DNA of 55,363 nucleotides from Ardenticatenaceae bacterium (GCA_030065875.1 JASJCR010000031.1:1-55363), one strand, 5' to 3'. Shown: positions 17,301-25,712, counted from the first letter of the stretch. Notes: a model not told the origin generated them from the sequence alone. Translations and numbers: made by a program.

Positions 17301-18195
17301 CGGCCCGGCCGAAAGCCAAACGGTTGTCATAACCATTGATGACGGCAATGGCGGACAGGCCACCGTTACCTTTGCTCTGACCGTTGAAAACGAGGCCCCC
17401 ACGGCCGTCTTCAGCGCTCCACTGACCGTCAACGAAGGAGATTCGTTTGCGATCGACCTCGACCAGCCAGCCGATCCCTCTCAGGCGGATACGCAGGCCG
17501 GGTTTGAGGTCGCCTTTGACTGCGGCAGCGGCTTTGGGCCGTTCTCGGCCGCGGCCAGCGCTACCTGCCAGACCGCCGATGACGAGGTGCGCACGGTCGC
17601 CGCTCAAATTCGGGACAAGGACGGCGGGGTATCGACCTACAGCCAGGTTGTGACCGTCCTGAACGTCGCCCCGACCGTCACCGTGGGAAACGATCAGCTG
17701 CTGATCCTGGGTGAGCTGCTGACCGCCTCGGCCGCGTTTAGCGATCCGGGAGCCGACAGCTGGACGGCGCAGGTCGATTTTGGCGACGGCAGCAGCCCCC
17801 AGCCGGTGACCATTGACGGTAATTCGCTGACTTTCAACCATCTCTACGCGGCCGCGGGTGAGTACACCATGACCATAACCGTCACCGATGATGACGGCGG
17901 CACGGGCAGCAGCAGCTTTGTGGTTGTGGTGCAGACCCCGGCTACGGCCGTTGAGGATCTCATCGATGTGGTTGGCCAGCTTGATCCGCCGGTGAACGGC
18001 CTGGACTCAAAGCTAAACAGCGCCCTGGATAATTTGAATGACGGCAATCCCAACAACGATCATGCGGCCGTGAACAACCTGGAGGCGTTTATCAGCCACG
18101 TTGAGGCGCAGCGGGGGAAGAAGATCACCGATGAGGAGGCGGACAACCTGATTGCGGCCGCGCAGCGCCTTATCGACGTGCTCTCAGCGCCATAA
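14359..18195 (+). CDS. Secreted FG-GAP beta-propeller protein with Ig-like, cadherin-like and PKD domains
   Basis: A 1278-residue exported protein. It has a basic N-terminus and hydrophobic signal ending QSVLA-AT (about residue 27); about seven FG-GAP blades to residue 475 with Ca-binding loops such as DLNGDGFND, DFNGDGYDD and DVNNDGYDD; putative Ig (He_PIG) repeats (SGSLPPGLNLNLSTG, SGALPTGLSLN, SGTLPAGLTLD); a Gly-rich insert GEGGSGGGGGEST; an IPT/TIG-like domain (SPGSGIAGDPETTVTLYG); a cadherin-like repeat (DVLANDTDPDND); further Ig or PKD repeats (VDFGDGSS); and a helical tail LDNLNDGNPNNDHAAVNNLE. It should act at the cell surface in adhesion or glycan or protein binding. I chose ATG 14359, after AGGAGA and matching the signal start; the frame from 14287 adds 24 unlikely residues. 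The first half is AT-richer than the second half (from about 16,560). Confidence 0.88.
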   Translation: MPRKRKLTATLFSIFVLAFLTAQSVLAATYTLNETLPPDPVDLITPTPDWNFEGNINELRIGSVENLGDLNGDGFNDIGLGVRNHNGGLGGVFVFYGSNTGPAPVPDIIIEGDQAGAHFASYLHEGGDFNGDGYDDLIVGAQRYDNGESNEGRVYVYYGSPTGVSNTPGWFVESNQANSQFGSRVASAGDVNNDGYDDVVVGAQFYENGESGEGAAFLYLGSASGLQTTPAWTTEGNQVGARYGVDVGRTGDVNADGYDDFWVTAWWYDNGQVDEGRAYVYYGSPAGPSTTPSWTYESNENNGWLGFGGNAGDVNDDGFDDVVFSQHRFSASTFQNGNFMVFHGSASGLPATPNWEINHISEGQNISGPAYGGDVNGDGYSDLVTGSRYYTDGEFNEGAMVVYPGSSTGLTFTPLLIALSNQELGYLGNDVAYAGDVNGDGVGDMLAVATQFDNGEANEGVAILYYGSAAFEITNTSPLQTGIIGDSYSASLTASGGNAPYTWSITSGSLPPGLNLNLSTGIISGTPTAIGSYSFSIRATDSDGKAVVKDFEMDIIYPPLDIITSSPLPSGTIGVPYSTIIEATGGVPPYSWSVISGALPTGLSLNSATGEISGTPTTAGTFAFTIQVMDSAGQTDSGPFAVEPPPSNGTAGTGYSQPISVIGEGGSGGGGGESTCNNYEVVSGTLPAGLTLDPTTGIVSGTPTDGGIYDFTVACVITSGPNTGQTATKQFTITINNPEPTLDALSPGSGIAGDPETTVTLYGTNFVQSSVARWNGSDRPTTYLSSTELQMTVSAADLADVGSGTITVFNPEPTGGTSNALTFDILPPNLPPDAVDDEITTPEDTAVDIDVLANDTDPDNDVLTITSFTQPANGDLALQPNGTFVYTPTLNFHGSDSFTYTVEDAFAETDTAAVDITVTPVNDLPEVAVDTAVVTVSEGQTAANSGTLSDVDGDTLTVSASIGTAVNHGSGSWSWSFASDDGPAESQTVVITIDDGNGGQATVTFALTVENEAPTAVFSAPLTVNEGDSFAIDLDQPADPSQADTQAGFEVAFDCGSGFGPFSAAASATCQTADDEVRTVAAQIRDKDGGVSTYSQVVTVLNVAPTVTVGNDQLLILGELLTASAAFSDPGADSWTAQVDFGDGSSPQPVTIDGNSLTFNHLYAAAGEYTMTITVTDDDGGTGSSSFVVVVQTPATAVEDLIDVVGQLDPPVNGLDSKLNSALDNLNDGNPNNDHAAVNNLEAFISHVEAQRGKKITDEEADNLIAAAQRLIDVLSAP

Positions 18196-18240
18196 ATTTC
18201 GCTTGTAAACCTGACATCGTTATTTGTAGAAATAGAATAT

Positions 18241-18271
18241 GAAGGAGGTCGTTCGAATGATGACCTCCTTC
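18241..18271 (+). terminator. Rho-independent terminator after the FG-GAP gene
   Basis: GAAGGAGGTC (18241-18250) pairs with GACCTCCTTC (18262-18271) around an 11-base loop, followed by TTT, about 45 bases after the stop codon. The 236-bp gap to the next gene otherwise holds only AT-rich sequence. Confidence 0.7.
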
Positions 18272-18431
18272 TTTCAAAGTGATAGTGGATAATTAGTGAT
18301 GTGGCCTACTCAAAAAAATTTCATCCAGTTTAAGGCACTAAAAAAGTTTAAGCAGGATACCAATTTTATAAAAATTATATTCTTTCCTTCGAAAAACCAT
18401 TCTGAGTATATTTGAAACAAGGAAAATTGTA

Positions 18432-21329
18432 ATGTCAGAGTCTTCGCATTCACAAATGGGTTTTAGAGAGCCAATCAATCAAGTAAGGGACTTAAATGTA
18501 AGGGGGAATTTAATCCAGGGAAACAGTTATGAAGGCGATCATATTAGTGCCGAACGAATTATCTACAACACTATTTTTCAATCATCGACTTTAGACCCGA
18601 GTTTCGATCGGATTAGCATAGGCCCATTTTCAGATAAGAAAATTTCAAAAAACATTTGTGACCTAGCAGAGGTCATCCTCAAAATGAAGCAAAATTTCAC
18701 CGTTTTGTTGGGAAGTTATGAAATTGGCTGGGATCGCGTACTTTTTGAAATTTCATGGATATTGAAGAAAAACCTTGAATTGAACAGTCCGAATGAAATT
18801 CAAGTATTCATCGGAAATCAATCATCGGACTTGGATTTGAAGCGAGCCTTGCGCAAAAAAGGCTATGAGAAATCTATCTTTATTCTGAAAAACCTTTTGC
18901 CAAGCCAGATTAAATTTGACTATTATGGAGCTTTTAGTGTAGCCCGGGAAAAAGGTAGTTTCATTGTGGCAAATTCATTGGCAATGGAATCGAATTGGGT
19001 CAAAGAAAACGAAAAGAACCGTAGGTTTTTTAAACGACTCAATTTAAATGATTTGTATTCGGAGGATTTTATTCACAATTATCTTTCGGAGAAATTGACA
19101 AACTTTTCTGATCCCAAATTAGATCAATTTAAAGGATCAAAAGAGGGAGAGGATATTACAAGGTATTTAGCTAAAAACCTTAAGTCGAGGAAATACATCG
19201 ATGCTTTTGTTTACGAATTAGAAACCCATTCAGACAAAGAAAGTTCACTAAAAAACAGGCAAAAATTGAAATCAGTTATTGATCGCATTAAGGATCACTC
19301 ACGCGAAATATCTTTCTGGTGGGTTAACTTATCTGCGCGCAACCAGCTAATTGCTATCTCATTGCTATTTTTTGAAGGAATGTATCTTGATAAGATATTC
19401 ACCTTAGCGAACCATATTTATTTTAGAGATTGGAAAAATAGAGATCCTAGTCTTCGAGCGTTTGACATTGTCGATTTCAGATATGTAAGTGAACAGTTTA
19501 CGATAATTAAAAACGACAAATCCCAAACTCAAATTCGATGTTCGGGAGGGGATGATTTAAAACAGAGAATTATCAACTGTGCCTGGGAGTCACATCAGGA
19601 ATATATTCTTGGAGCCCTCCCAATAATTGTTCAACTACTTTGTAATTCGTCGACCAGACTTGCAAGGACCGACGAAATTCTGATTAAATTTAATGCGGTA
19701 GAGTTAAGGCAATTCCGTTTGTCAGCAGCAGATTTTTTATCCGACTTAGGATATCGATATTTCCCAGCAATTAACTGGTATTTTTTATTACTTGCTGGGG
19801 ATAAAAGCAGAGAAGTTCGTTTTCTTGCAGCTCAAATTATCTCACGATGGAGAGGCATTGATAGCAAACGAGGACTAGATGAAATAATAAATTTAACTTC
19901 CCACCTCGACTATGGGAAGTTCAAATTTAAACGAAGAATTTGCAGGCATTATGGTATCGATGAGGTCATCTTTCAGTCTAATGTAGTTGCCACTATTGCC
20001 ATCATTCTGAGTAACGCAATGCTTTATGATGTTCCCAATAAAGCGAGCAGTTTTCTCAAAGATAACTTTGTAAAAATAATTTATTTATCAGACCAGGATG
20101 AAAAACTTCGAAACCAATTAACCGATGGTCTAATCTCAAATGTTATTTCACGACATTGGGAAGTATTCGGTGATGACATCTATGAAATTGCAAAACGATC
20201 CCAATTTATATCGGAAGTTACTAAAGGCTTAAGTGAGGCTCATCTGGTTTCCCCTTCAAAGATCGTTCGACTAATGGATAGATGGGAGATGCTCACCTCA
20301 GTTAGCACGGTCCTCTTTAACAATGATCTAGAATTGAGATTTAAGCTCCTGGTACATACTTTAATCAAAATCGCTAACGCATACTACGAGGATAATAATT
20401 CACAGGAGTTTAAAACTGTATTTCTTCGAATTAACCGGTACTTGATCACAATAATTCAAAACTGGAACCGTCTTCCTCAACTTAGGCAGGATTTTTTTGC
20501 AACTTTTTGCAGAGCTGTTGAATATTTAGCGGATATCGAAACAGAAATTAATGACGAAATTTCTGTTTTTCTTTATCACCTTCCTTTCGAGGAACAAAAA
20601 AATCTTGCTATTGCGCTGATTACTAAATATTTTAAAGAAAAAATCATCGTCAGTTCGGAAGAGGGTGAAACGTTTGACCTGAAACTGAAATCCTCAAAAT
20701 CGGTTTCTTACATAGGTATTAACCCTGGCATTCCAATCAGATTGCAGCCCCCTTTAACTATGCAATTTCTTGAGGTTGAAAAAAACTTATTGAAGTGGAT
20801 CACAATTCATCCGGATCCTTCCATGAAAGAATTCGCTTTATATGTATACTTCAACGCAATGCAAATGATCGAATTAGAAATCAATTTAAAGAACGAAAAT
20901 CGAATTTTCAATTCCTCACCAGAGATTATCATTCACCTGGATAAATATCATCTGACCAACCGGCTTCAAGCAATTGAATTTAGTTGGCTTGAAAAAATAA
21001 CCGTTTGGCAATTGACGCTTACCCCAGAAAAATTAAAGAAGGAAAATTCAAGATTTTTGTTGAAATATCTTGTTTACCTTGCAAATCATTATCCAGACTC
21101 TCTACATTTATTAATCGATCGTTGGAGTACAAATTTAGATGATTATACACATGACATAATCCGAAATTTCAGAGATTTGGAGTTTTGGCGAGAAAAGATA
21201 TATTCTCCCTCCATTTTTAAATATTATTGGAGATGGCTGGTAATAATTAGCATCATTTTTTCTCTTGCTGAATTTGTCTGGTTGTCATACAAAAAGTTTG
21301 TAGATGAGTTGTTAAGGCAACTTGACTAG
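18432..21329 (+). CDS. 965-residue STAND-like protein with degenerate P-loop and C-terminal membrane segment
   Basis: I cannot name a family with certainty. The N-terminus RDLNVRGNLIQGNSYEGDHI (20-39) resembles the short beta stretches that precede STAND NTPase modules in bacterial signalling or defence proteins. Residues 90-110 read FTVLLGSYEIGWDRVLFEIS, which lies where a Walker A strand-loop-helix belongs, but the G-x4-G-K-S/T pattern is G-SYEI-G-W-D, so Lys and Thr are lost. LKNLLPSQIKFDYYG follows where a Walker B or sensor region could be. Residues about 380-900 are helical, with HEAT-like units (KSREVRFLAAQIISRW). A single membrane helix at about 936-955 (WLVIISIIFSLAEFVWLSY) precedes a short cytoplasmic-like tail. 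The ATG has AAGGAAAA upstream. Base use is strongly AT-rich, unlike the catabolic genes. Possibly a receptor or defence-like protein; that is inference. Confidence 0.5.
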   Translation: MSESSHSQMGFREPINQVRDLNVRGNLIQGNSYEGDHISAERIIYNTIFQSSTLDPSFDRISIGPFSDKKISKNICDLAEVILKMKQNFTVLLGSYEIGWDRVLFEISWILKKNLELNSPNEIQVFIGNQSSDLDLKRALRKKGYEKSIFILKNLLPSQIKFDYYGAFSVAREKGSFIVANSLAMESNWVKENEKNRRFFKRLNLNDLYSEDFIHNYLSEKLTNFSDPKLDQFKGSKEGEDITRYLAKNLKSRKYIDAFVYELETHSDKESSLKNRQKLKSVIDRIKDHSREISFWWVNLSARNQLIAISLLFFEGMYLDKIFTLANHIYFRDWKNRDPSLRAFDIVDFRYVSEQFTIIKNDKSQTQIRCSGGDDLKQRIINCAWESHQEYILGALPIIVQLLCNSSTRLARTDEILIKFNAVELRQFRLSAADFLSDLGYRYFPAINWYFLLLAGDKSREVRFLAAQIISRWRGIDSKRGLDEIINLTSHLDYGKFKFKRRICRHYGIDEVIFQSNVVATIAIILSNAMLYDVPNKASSFLKDNFVKIIYLSDQDEKLRNQLTDGLISNVISRHWEVFGDDIYEIAKRSQFISEVTKGLSEAHLVSPSKIVRLMDRWEMLTSVSTVLFNNDLELRFKLLVHTLIKIANAYYEDNNSQEFKTVFLRINRYLITIIQNWNRLPQLRQDFFATFCRAVEYLADIETEINDEISVFLYHLPFEEQKNLAIALITKYFKEKIIVSSEEGETFDLKLKSSKSVSYIGINPGIPIRLQPPLTMQFLEVEKNLLKWITIHPDPSMKEFALYVYFNAMQMIELEINLKNENRIFNSSPEIIIHLDKYHLTNRLQAIEFSWLEKITVWQLTLTPEKLKKENSRFLLKYLVYLANHYPDSLHLLIDRWSTNLDDYTHDIIRNFRDLEFWREKIYSPSIFKYYWRWLVIISIIFSLAEFVWLSYKKFVDELLRQLD

Positions 21330-21384
21330 CATTACTGATAAAAAGATATCAAAACATTTTTCTTTCCCCTTCGGCCGATTTCCC

Positions 21385-21390
21385 TATAAT
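21385..21390 (+). promoter_or_regulatory. Candidate -10 box before the RAMA-like gene
   Basis: A consensus TATAAT lies in an intergenic stretch 55 bases after the preceding stop codon. The region 17 bases upstream (CTTTCC) is a weak -35, so this is only a candidate promoter for the small gene at 21527 and the hydrolase-like genes after it. A GGAGA-preceded ATG at 21431 opens only 16 codons. Confidence 0.35.
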
Positions 21391-21526
21391 AGATTAAACC
21401 TGCGCCCACACACCTGGAGAAAACAATCACATGCTCAGAGGTGGATCAACTACGGCATTTTTCAATCGATATGATACATGAACAGAAAGCGCGCGTTAAA
21501 ATCGTTGAGTTCCTTACCCTCGCTAG

Positions 21527-21757
21527 TTGGCATGCTCATGTCCTGTGTGCAATAGTCATGTCACAGGAAGAATGATTCGCCTTCGAGAAAATATGCTGAT
21601 CGGCCGGATGCGCTTCAACGGCCAAGAATACACTTCTCCCTCAGGAGCCGGGAAAAATGCCTCTGGATGGAAAGCGGTTAACGGCTGGACTTATTGGCAT
21701 TTTCTTGACGAAGAAGCTGGCGAATGGGTTAAGATTGAAAAACTCAGGAAAAGTTGA
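21527..21757 (+). CDS. Small RAMA-like domain protein with Cys motif
   Basis: A 76-residue frame, as read beginning at a TTG (MACSCPVCNSH), with an ATG at 21572 as alternative start. The core FNGQEYTSPSGAGKNASGW, then NGWTYWHF, matches the G-x-x-Y-x-S-P-S-x-A-x-K ... N-G-W-x-F-W pattern of RAMA or related small DNA-associated domains, usually found at the end of methylase- or nuclease-linked proteins. C-x-C-x2-C-N-S-H could bind a metal. It may be a domain that has lost its partner: upstream frames 21431-21525 are broken by stops. Its stop is 3 bases before the next ATG, so it is translated together with the hydrolase-like gene. Confidence 0.5.
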   Translation: MACSCPVCNSHVTGRMIRLRENMLIGRMRFNGQEYTSPSGAGKNASGWKAVNGWTYWHFLDEEAGEWVKIEKLRKS

Positions 21758-21760
21758 GAA

Positions 21761-23566
21761 ATGCCCAAATCTCAAAGAATATTGACCTACATTTACTGGT
21801 TTTTCCTCGGAGCTGTCGGGCTCGGAGGTGTTATCGGCGTTTTGAATGATGCGTTCGATTTTTTGACCATTGAAGTCAGTATCTGGGGGAGTGTTGTTTT
21901 GGGACTGCTGTTTTTTGGTGCACAAATATACTTAAGAAGAGTTCCCTGGCAGACAAAAAACGGCCGGATAACCAGGCTAAACATAGGGATGGTCTTTCCT
22001 TTTTTGGGAATGTTATTCCTTTTGTGGTTACCACATCTGATCGATCTTGATCCCCAAGAAACTGCATTCCTCTTAACTCCCATACCTCCAACAAACACCT
22101 TGACACCAACTCCTTCTCGCACATCAACACCGACAAGCACCTCCACGCCAACCTCATCTCTAACCCCTACATCGACAAGTACCCCGACACCAACCCCATC
22201 GCTCACGCCGGCTCCTTCTTTAACTCCGACCATTACGCTGACATCAATTTCGGCGCTTTCCTATCGTCGTGCTTTGTGGGTATGGGATCAAGACATCGTC
22301 ACTGTAAGCAACAAGAAAGAAGAATTCTTTGACTTTGTAAATGCGGAGGGAATCGATACCGTGTTCCTCTATGCTTATGACTTAATTTACGAAAATCCCA
22401 ATGAGCTTATTGCGTTTATAAATAACCTTCAAGAAATAAAGGTCGAATTACTTATGGGGGAACCTGATTTTGCTTTAGAAGGAAACCATGAGAAGGTTCT
22501 TGAGTTTACCAGAAAAGTTGATGATCTTAGCGCTTTGGTTAAATCTGATTATCTTCCCCTAACCGTCCATCTCGATATTGAGCTACAAGAATCAACTGAA
22601 TGGAAGCCGAATAGAGAATCTACAAGCATCCAATATTTGAATTTACTCACCGCAGTAAAAAATGAGCAAATTTTAGCCGGAAACCATTCTGTACTCGCCG
22701 TCGATATTCCATTTTGGTTTGATGAAATCATGGTCGAATACAATGGCATCAGAAAACCAATCAATCAACACGTTCAAGATATAGCCGATTATGTGGTTGT
22801 TATGGACTATCGGGACTTAGTTAAAGGGCCTGACGGGATAGAGTTTCACGTTCAAAATGAAATGGAGTATGGGGCTTTGGTCAATATACCTGTCGCGATC
22901 GGTCTTGAAACAAATTGCTTGGAGGGAACACCGGCTGTAGCAGATAAGCAATCATTTTGTGAAGAAGGTCCAGATATACTAGATCAAGCCATATCGGATA
23001 CAAACGACATTTTTGACCGCCATCAAGTTTTTCATGGTTTTGCGATTCATGATTACAATGGCTTCAAAATATTAACCCAACCAGATCCCATCTCAACAGT
23101 TCCACAATATACTCCGACCTTTACCCCAACTCCAAGATGTCCAAGAGATCAAGGCACCCGCACTCCGGATACAAGCATCATGCAGGTTATTTATTCAATC
23201 AACAACATTCCTGCTGGATCAATTGAAAATGAAGGGGAAATCATTCTTAAATCGGGCGATACAATTTCATTTGCAGAAGTAAAATACGCCTCTTCCTCAG
23301 TTGGGGGTTCGTTGGATAAACTAGCTCTCGATGTTTCAATCAGAAAAAATGGCGTTTATGATTATGCTGATGGTCGATTTAACGACGGGGTTGAAATTCA
23401 AGTGGGTGATCATCCACTCGGATCAATAGATGGCGGTTGGACGGTTCAACCCGGCTGGGACAGAATAGTAATCGTTCTCTTACATTACTATGATATGGCC
23501 ATTGATGCGTGTGGCATCGAAACAGATGATCGGTTCTTCATTAATTTGAAGGTATCAGATGAGTGA
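21761..23566 (+). CDS. Membrane-anchored glycoside-hydrolase-like TIM-barrel protein with Thr-Pro linker
   Basis: A 601-residue protein with three likely membrane helices at about 9-29, 41-58 and 75-92, a Thr/Ser/Pro-rich linker at about 105-158 (for example TPTPSRTSTPTSTSTPTSS), a barrel-like domain at about 165-450, a short second TP linker, and a C-terminal beta-rich domain. The barrel has the strand-end acidic motifs LTVHLDIEL and VVVMDYRD, and the block SVLAVDIPFWFDE, as in glycoside-hydrolase-like proteins with D-x-E type catalytic residues, but I cannot name the family. It should act outside the cell on a polymer. The downstream gene repeats the same barrel domain, so the two are tandem paralogs. 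AT-rich base use. Confidence 0.6.
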   Translation: MPKSQRILTYIYWFFLGAVGLGGVIGVLNDAFDFLTIEVSIWGSVVLGLLFFGAQIYLRRVPWQTKNGRITRLNIGMVFPFLGMLFLLWLPHLIDLDPQETAFLLTPIPPTNTLTPTPSRTSTPTSTSTPTSSLTPTSTSTPTPTPSLTPAPSLTPTITLTSISALSYRRALWVWDQDIVTVSNKKEEFFDFVNAEGIDTVFLYAYDLIYENPNELIAFINNLQEIKVELLMGEPDFALEGNHEKVLEFTRKVDDLSALVKSDYLPLTVHLDIELQESTEWKPNRESTSIQYLNLLTAVKNEQILAGNHSVLAVDIPFWFDEIMVEYNGIRKPINQHVQDIADYVVVMDYRDLVKGPDGIEFHVQNEMEYGALVNIPVAIGLETNCLEGTPAVADKQSFCEEGPDILDQAISDTNDIFDRHQVFHGFAIHDYNGFKILTQPDPISTVPQYTPTFTPTPRCPRDQGTRTPDTSIMQVIYSINNIPAGSIENEGEIILKSGDTISFAEVKYASSSVGGSLDKLALDVSIRKNGVYDYADGRFNDGVEIQVGDHPLGSIDGGWTVQPGWDRIVIVLLHYYDMAIDACGIETDDRFFINLKVSDE

Positions 23567-23572
23567 TCCCGG

Positions 23573-24617
23573 ATGACAAAAAAAGTGGCCGCAATAATTG
23601 TCATGCTTTCTTGCTTGATCTTTGTCATACACCTTTCCTTATCGAGATCGAGCGCTTTAAATGTTTCTGCAGCAGCAACCCAAAAGGGAATGTGGGTGTG
23701 GAATGCCAATACGGTAACAAGCTCTATCGCAAAAAACGAGCTGCTAACTTACGCTCAAATAAAAAATATTCAATCGGTTTATATTTACAGCTTTGCTTTA
23801 CTGCCAACACAATCAAATGCGCTTAAGCAATTTGTTGAAGATGCACATGCGAAAAATGTTCACGTAGAATTATTGCGATCCAGCCTGGGCCTTAAATCAA
23901 AATCATCAGATCGCGCTTAACTATGTTGGCGAGGCGATCACATTCACTAAAAATATTACAACCAATGCGATCCCCATAAGTGTTCACTTCGATGTTGAGC
24001 CATATCTACTTCCAGAATGGAGCAGTGATTTCTCAGGAACGGCAACCCAATACCTCGATTTACTAACGAATGCGAAAGGTTTGCTCGCCTCATCATCTTC
24101 ATCTCTGATGCTCGTAGCGGATATTCCATTTTGGTTCGATACTTTAACGCACACCTATAAAAGTCAAACAAAACCGTTAAATCAGCATGTTCAAGATATT
24201 GTAGACCAAGTTGTCATTATGGATTATCGCGATTTTGCCGTAGGGAATGATGGCATTATTTATCATGCCGAAGATGAAGTCGCTTATGCAAATGCCATTG
24301 GGAAATCCATCATAATTGGCGTGGAAACAAATGCGGCCGGACTCGATAAAGTGTCATTTATTGAGGAAGGGGAAGCGATCATGGAAACCGAGTTAGTGAT
24401 TGTTGAACAACATTTTTCGGTAAATCAAGCATTTGATGGCTTTGCAATTCACGATTATCTTGGCTACAAAACTATGGCTCCCCTGGAAAAATATTTCTCC
24501 CTCAAATGCTTAGGGAATAATTTATTGAAAATGAGAAATCTGCTGTCTGAGCCAAGATCGAGGTTTTGTATAGCACGCGCCTTAGTCCGGGAGGTTGAGG
24601 TCATAATGGGTCAATAG
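23573..24617 (+). pseudogene. Tandem paralog of the hydrolase-like protein, frameshifted
   Basis: The first frame (from 23573) encodes a signal-like start MTKKVAAIIVMLSCLIFVIH and KGMWVWNANTV, VYIYSFALLP, VHVELL, matching the start of the barrel domain in the upstream gene, but stops at 23920. Reading on in the other frame from about 23881 gives DPAWALNQNHQIALNYVGEA, then ISVHFDVEPYLLPEW, LMLVADIPFWFDTL, VVIMDYRDFA and FDGFAIHDYLGYK, each matching the paralog. A loss of two bases or gain of one near 23877-23881 explains this. With the shift repaired it would be an exported protein of about 300 residues without the TP linker. The tail after YKTMAP reads into the convergent M24 gene. It may be a true pseudogene or a base-call error. 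Confidence 0.65.
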
Positions 24618-25712
24618 TTCCGGTCCGCTTTCGCCAATTAAAACCGCATGCTCCAGACGAACGCCCGTGACACCCGGCTCATAAATACCCGGTTCTAACA
24701 TGATCACCATACCGGGTTCAAGTCGCTCAGTGCTGTGGGGGGTCACGCGTGGTGCTTCGTGCCCCACCACACCGATGCCATGCCCTGTGTGGTGGGGATA
24801 AGTGGGATACCCTCGACCGCTTAGAAAGCGGCGCACCGCCTGATCAATGTCGCGGCAGATCGCCCCCGGCCGAGCCAGTGAGATAGCCAAATCGAGCGCA
24901 TCAGCAGTGGCTCGGTGCATCTTGGCCTGTTCTGGGGTTGGTTCGGTTGCGTAATAGGTCACACAGCTGTCGCTCCAATATCCCTGCCAGATGGTGCTCA
25001 AATCCACAATAAATGAATCTCCAGCCATAATTTTGACCGCCTGCGCCGGCCCCCCGCCACGGCGGCCGACCGTGCAATCATTGCCCAAAAAGAGGGTTTC
25101 ACCTGCGGCCGATTGCAATGCGGTGTGAATGGCATGCCAGACGTCGAGTTCTGTCCGGCCCGGCTGAACGGCCATTGGGCATACGGCCTGAGCCTGAGCG
25201 ATCAACTCAAAATTTTGACGCATGATGGCAATTTCTTCGGCGGTGCGAATCATGCGCATGGGCACCAGCCCCCCATCAATCGGAACCACATTGACGGCTG
25301 GCGGCTGCTCCGCCAATATCCCCTCCAGGATGGCCGCCGGCACAGCTTGCATCTCTACACCCAGGGTCGCTTGGCCGCTCCCACGCACGACCTCGCGAAG
25401 CGCTTCTAGAAGCAAACGCGCACCGGCCGGTTGTTCCAAATATGCATACCCCGTGTAGGTAATCAGGGTACAATCCGGCTGGGCGGCAAAGTTACCGGCC
25501 GCGGCGGCGTGTCCATCCATCATGATCAGGGTGTAATGGCCATCTTCATACCAGAGAAGAGATGGGCCGCCAGCGTATAAAAATGACCCAGCCCGCCATG
25601 GCTGAGGAACACCGCTCAACCAGGTAATGTTGGCCGGGTCGGCCAGCAACGCCCGGCCGATGCCGTGACTTTGCAGGTATTGATGTGTTTGATCACGCTG
25701 TTCTCGATGCAT
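24582..25712 (-). CDS. M24 family metallopeptidase (Xaa-Pro aminopeptidase/creatinase-like)
   Basis: A 376-residue pita-bread enzyme. The N-terminal domain (about 1-150) has the creatinase-like DPANITWLSG; the C-terminal domain shows all five metal ligands: two Asp in IVDLSTIWQGYWSDSCVTY, His in HHTGHGIGVVG, Glu in MLEPGIYEPG and Glu in VRLEHAVLIG. No signal peptide, so cytoplasmic. Members cut Xaa-Pro bonds or C-N bonds in creatine-like molecules, and the substrate cannot be told apart here. It overlaps the end of the frameshifted gene by 36 bases in convergent orientation, marking the right border of the AT-rich block; composition returns to the GC-richer type. It is one of three peptidase types in the cluster (M19, M24, M81). 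Confidence 0.87.
   Translation of the reverse strand: MHREQRDQTHQYLQSHGIGRALLADPANITWLSGVPQPWRAGSFLYAGGPSLLWYEDGHYTLIMMDGHAAAAGNFAAQPDCTLITYTGYAYLEQPAGARLLLEALREVVRGSGQATLGVEMQAVPAAILEGILAEQPPAVNVVPIDGGLVPMRMIRTAEEIAIMRQNFELIAQAQAVCPMAVQPGRTELDVWHAIHTALQSAAGETLFLGNDCTVGRRGGGPAQAVKIMAGDSFIVDLSTIWQGYWSDSCVTYYATEPTPEQAKMHRATADALDLAISLARPGAICRDIDQAVRRFLSGRGYPTYPHHTGHGIGVVGHEAPRVTPHSTERLEPGMVIMLEPGIYEPGVTGVRLEHAVLIGESGPELLTHYDLNLPD

Noticed and set aside
22081..22240. Thr-Pro coding repeat as a possible CRISPR or tandem repeat
   Set aside because: It is a low-complexity linker (T-P-T-S units) in an open frame, with no spacers.
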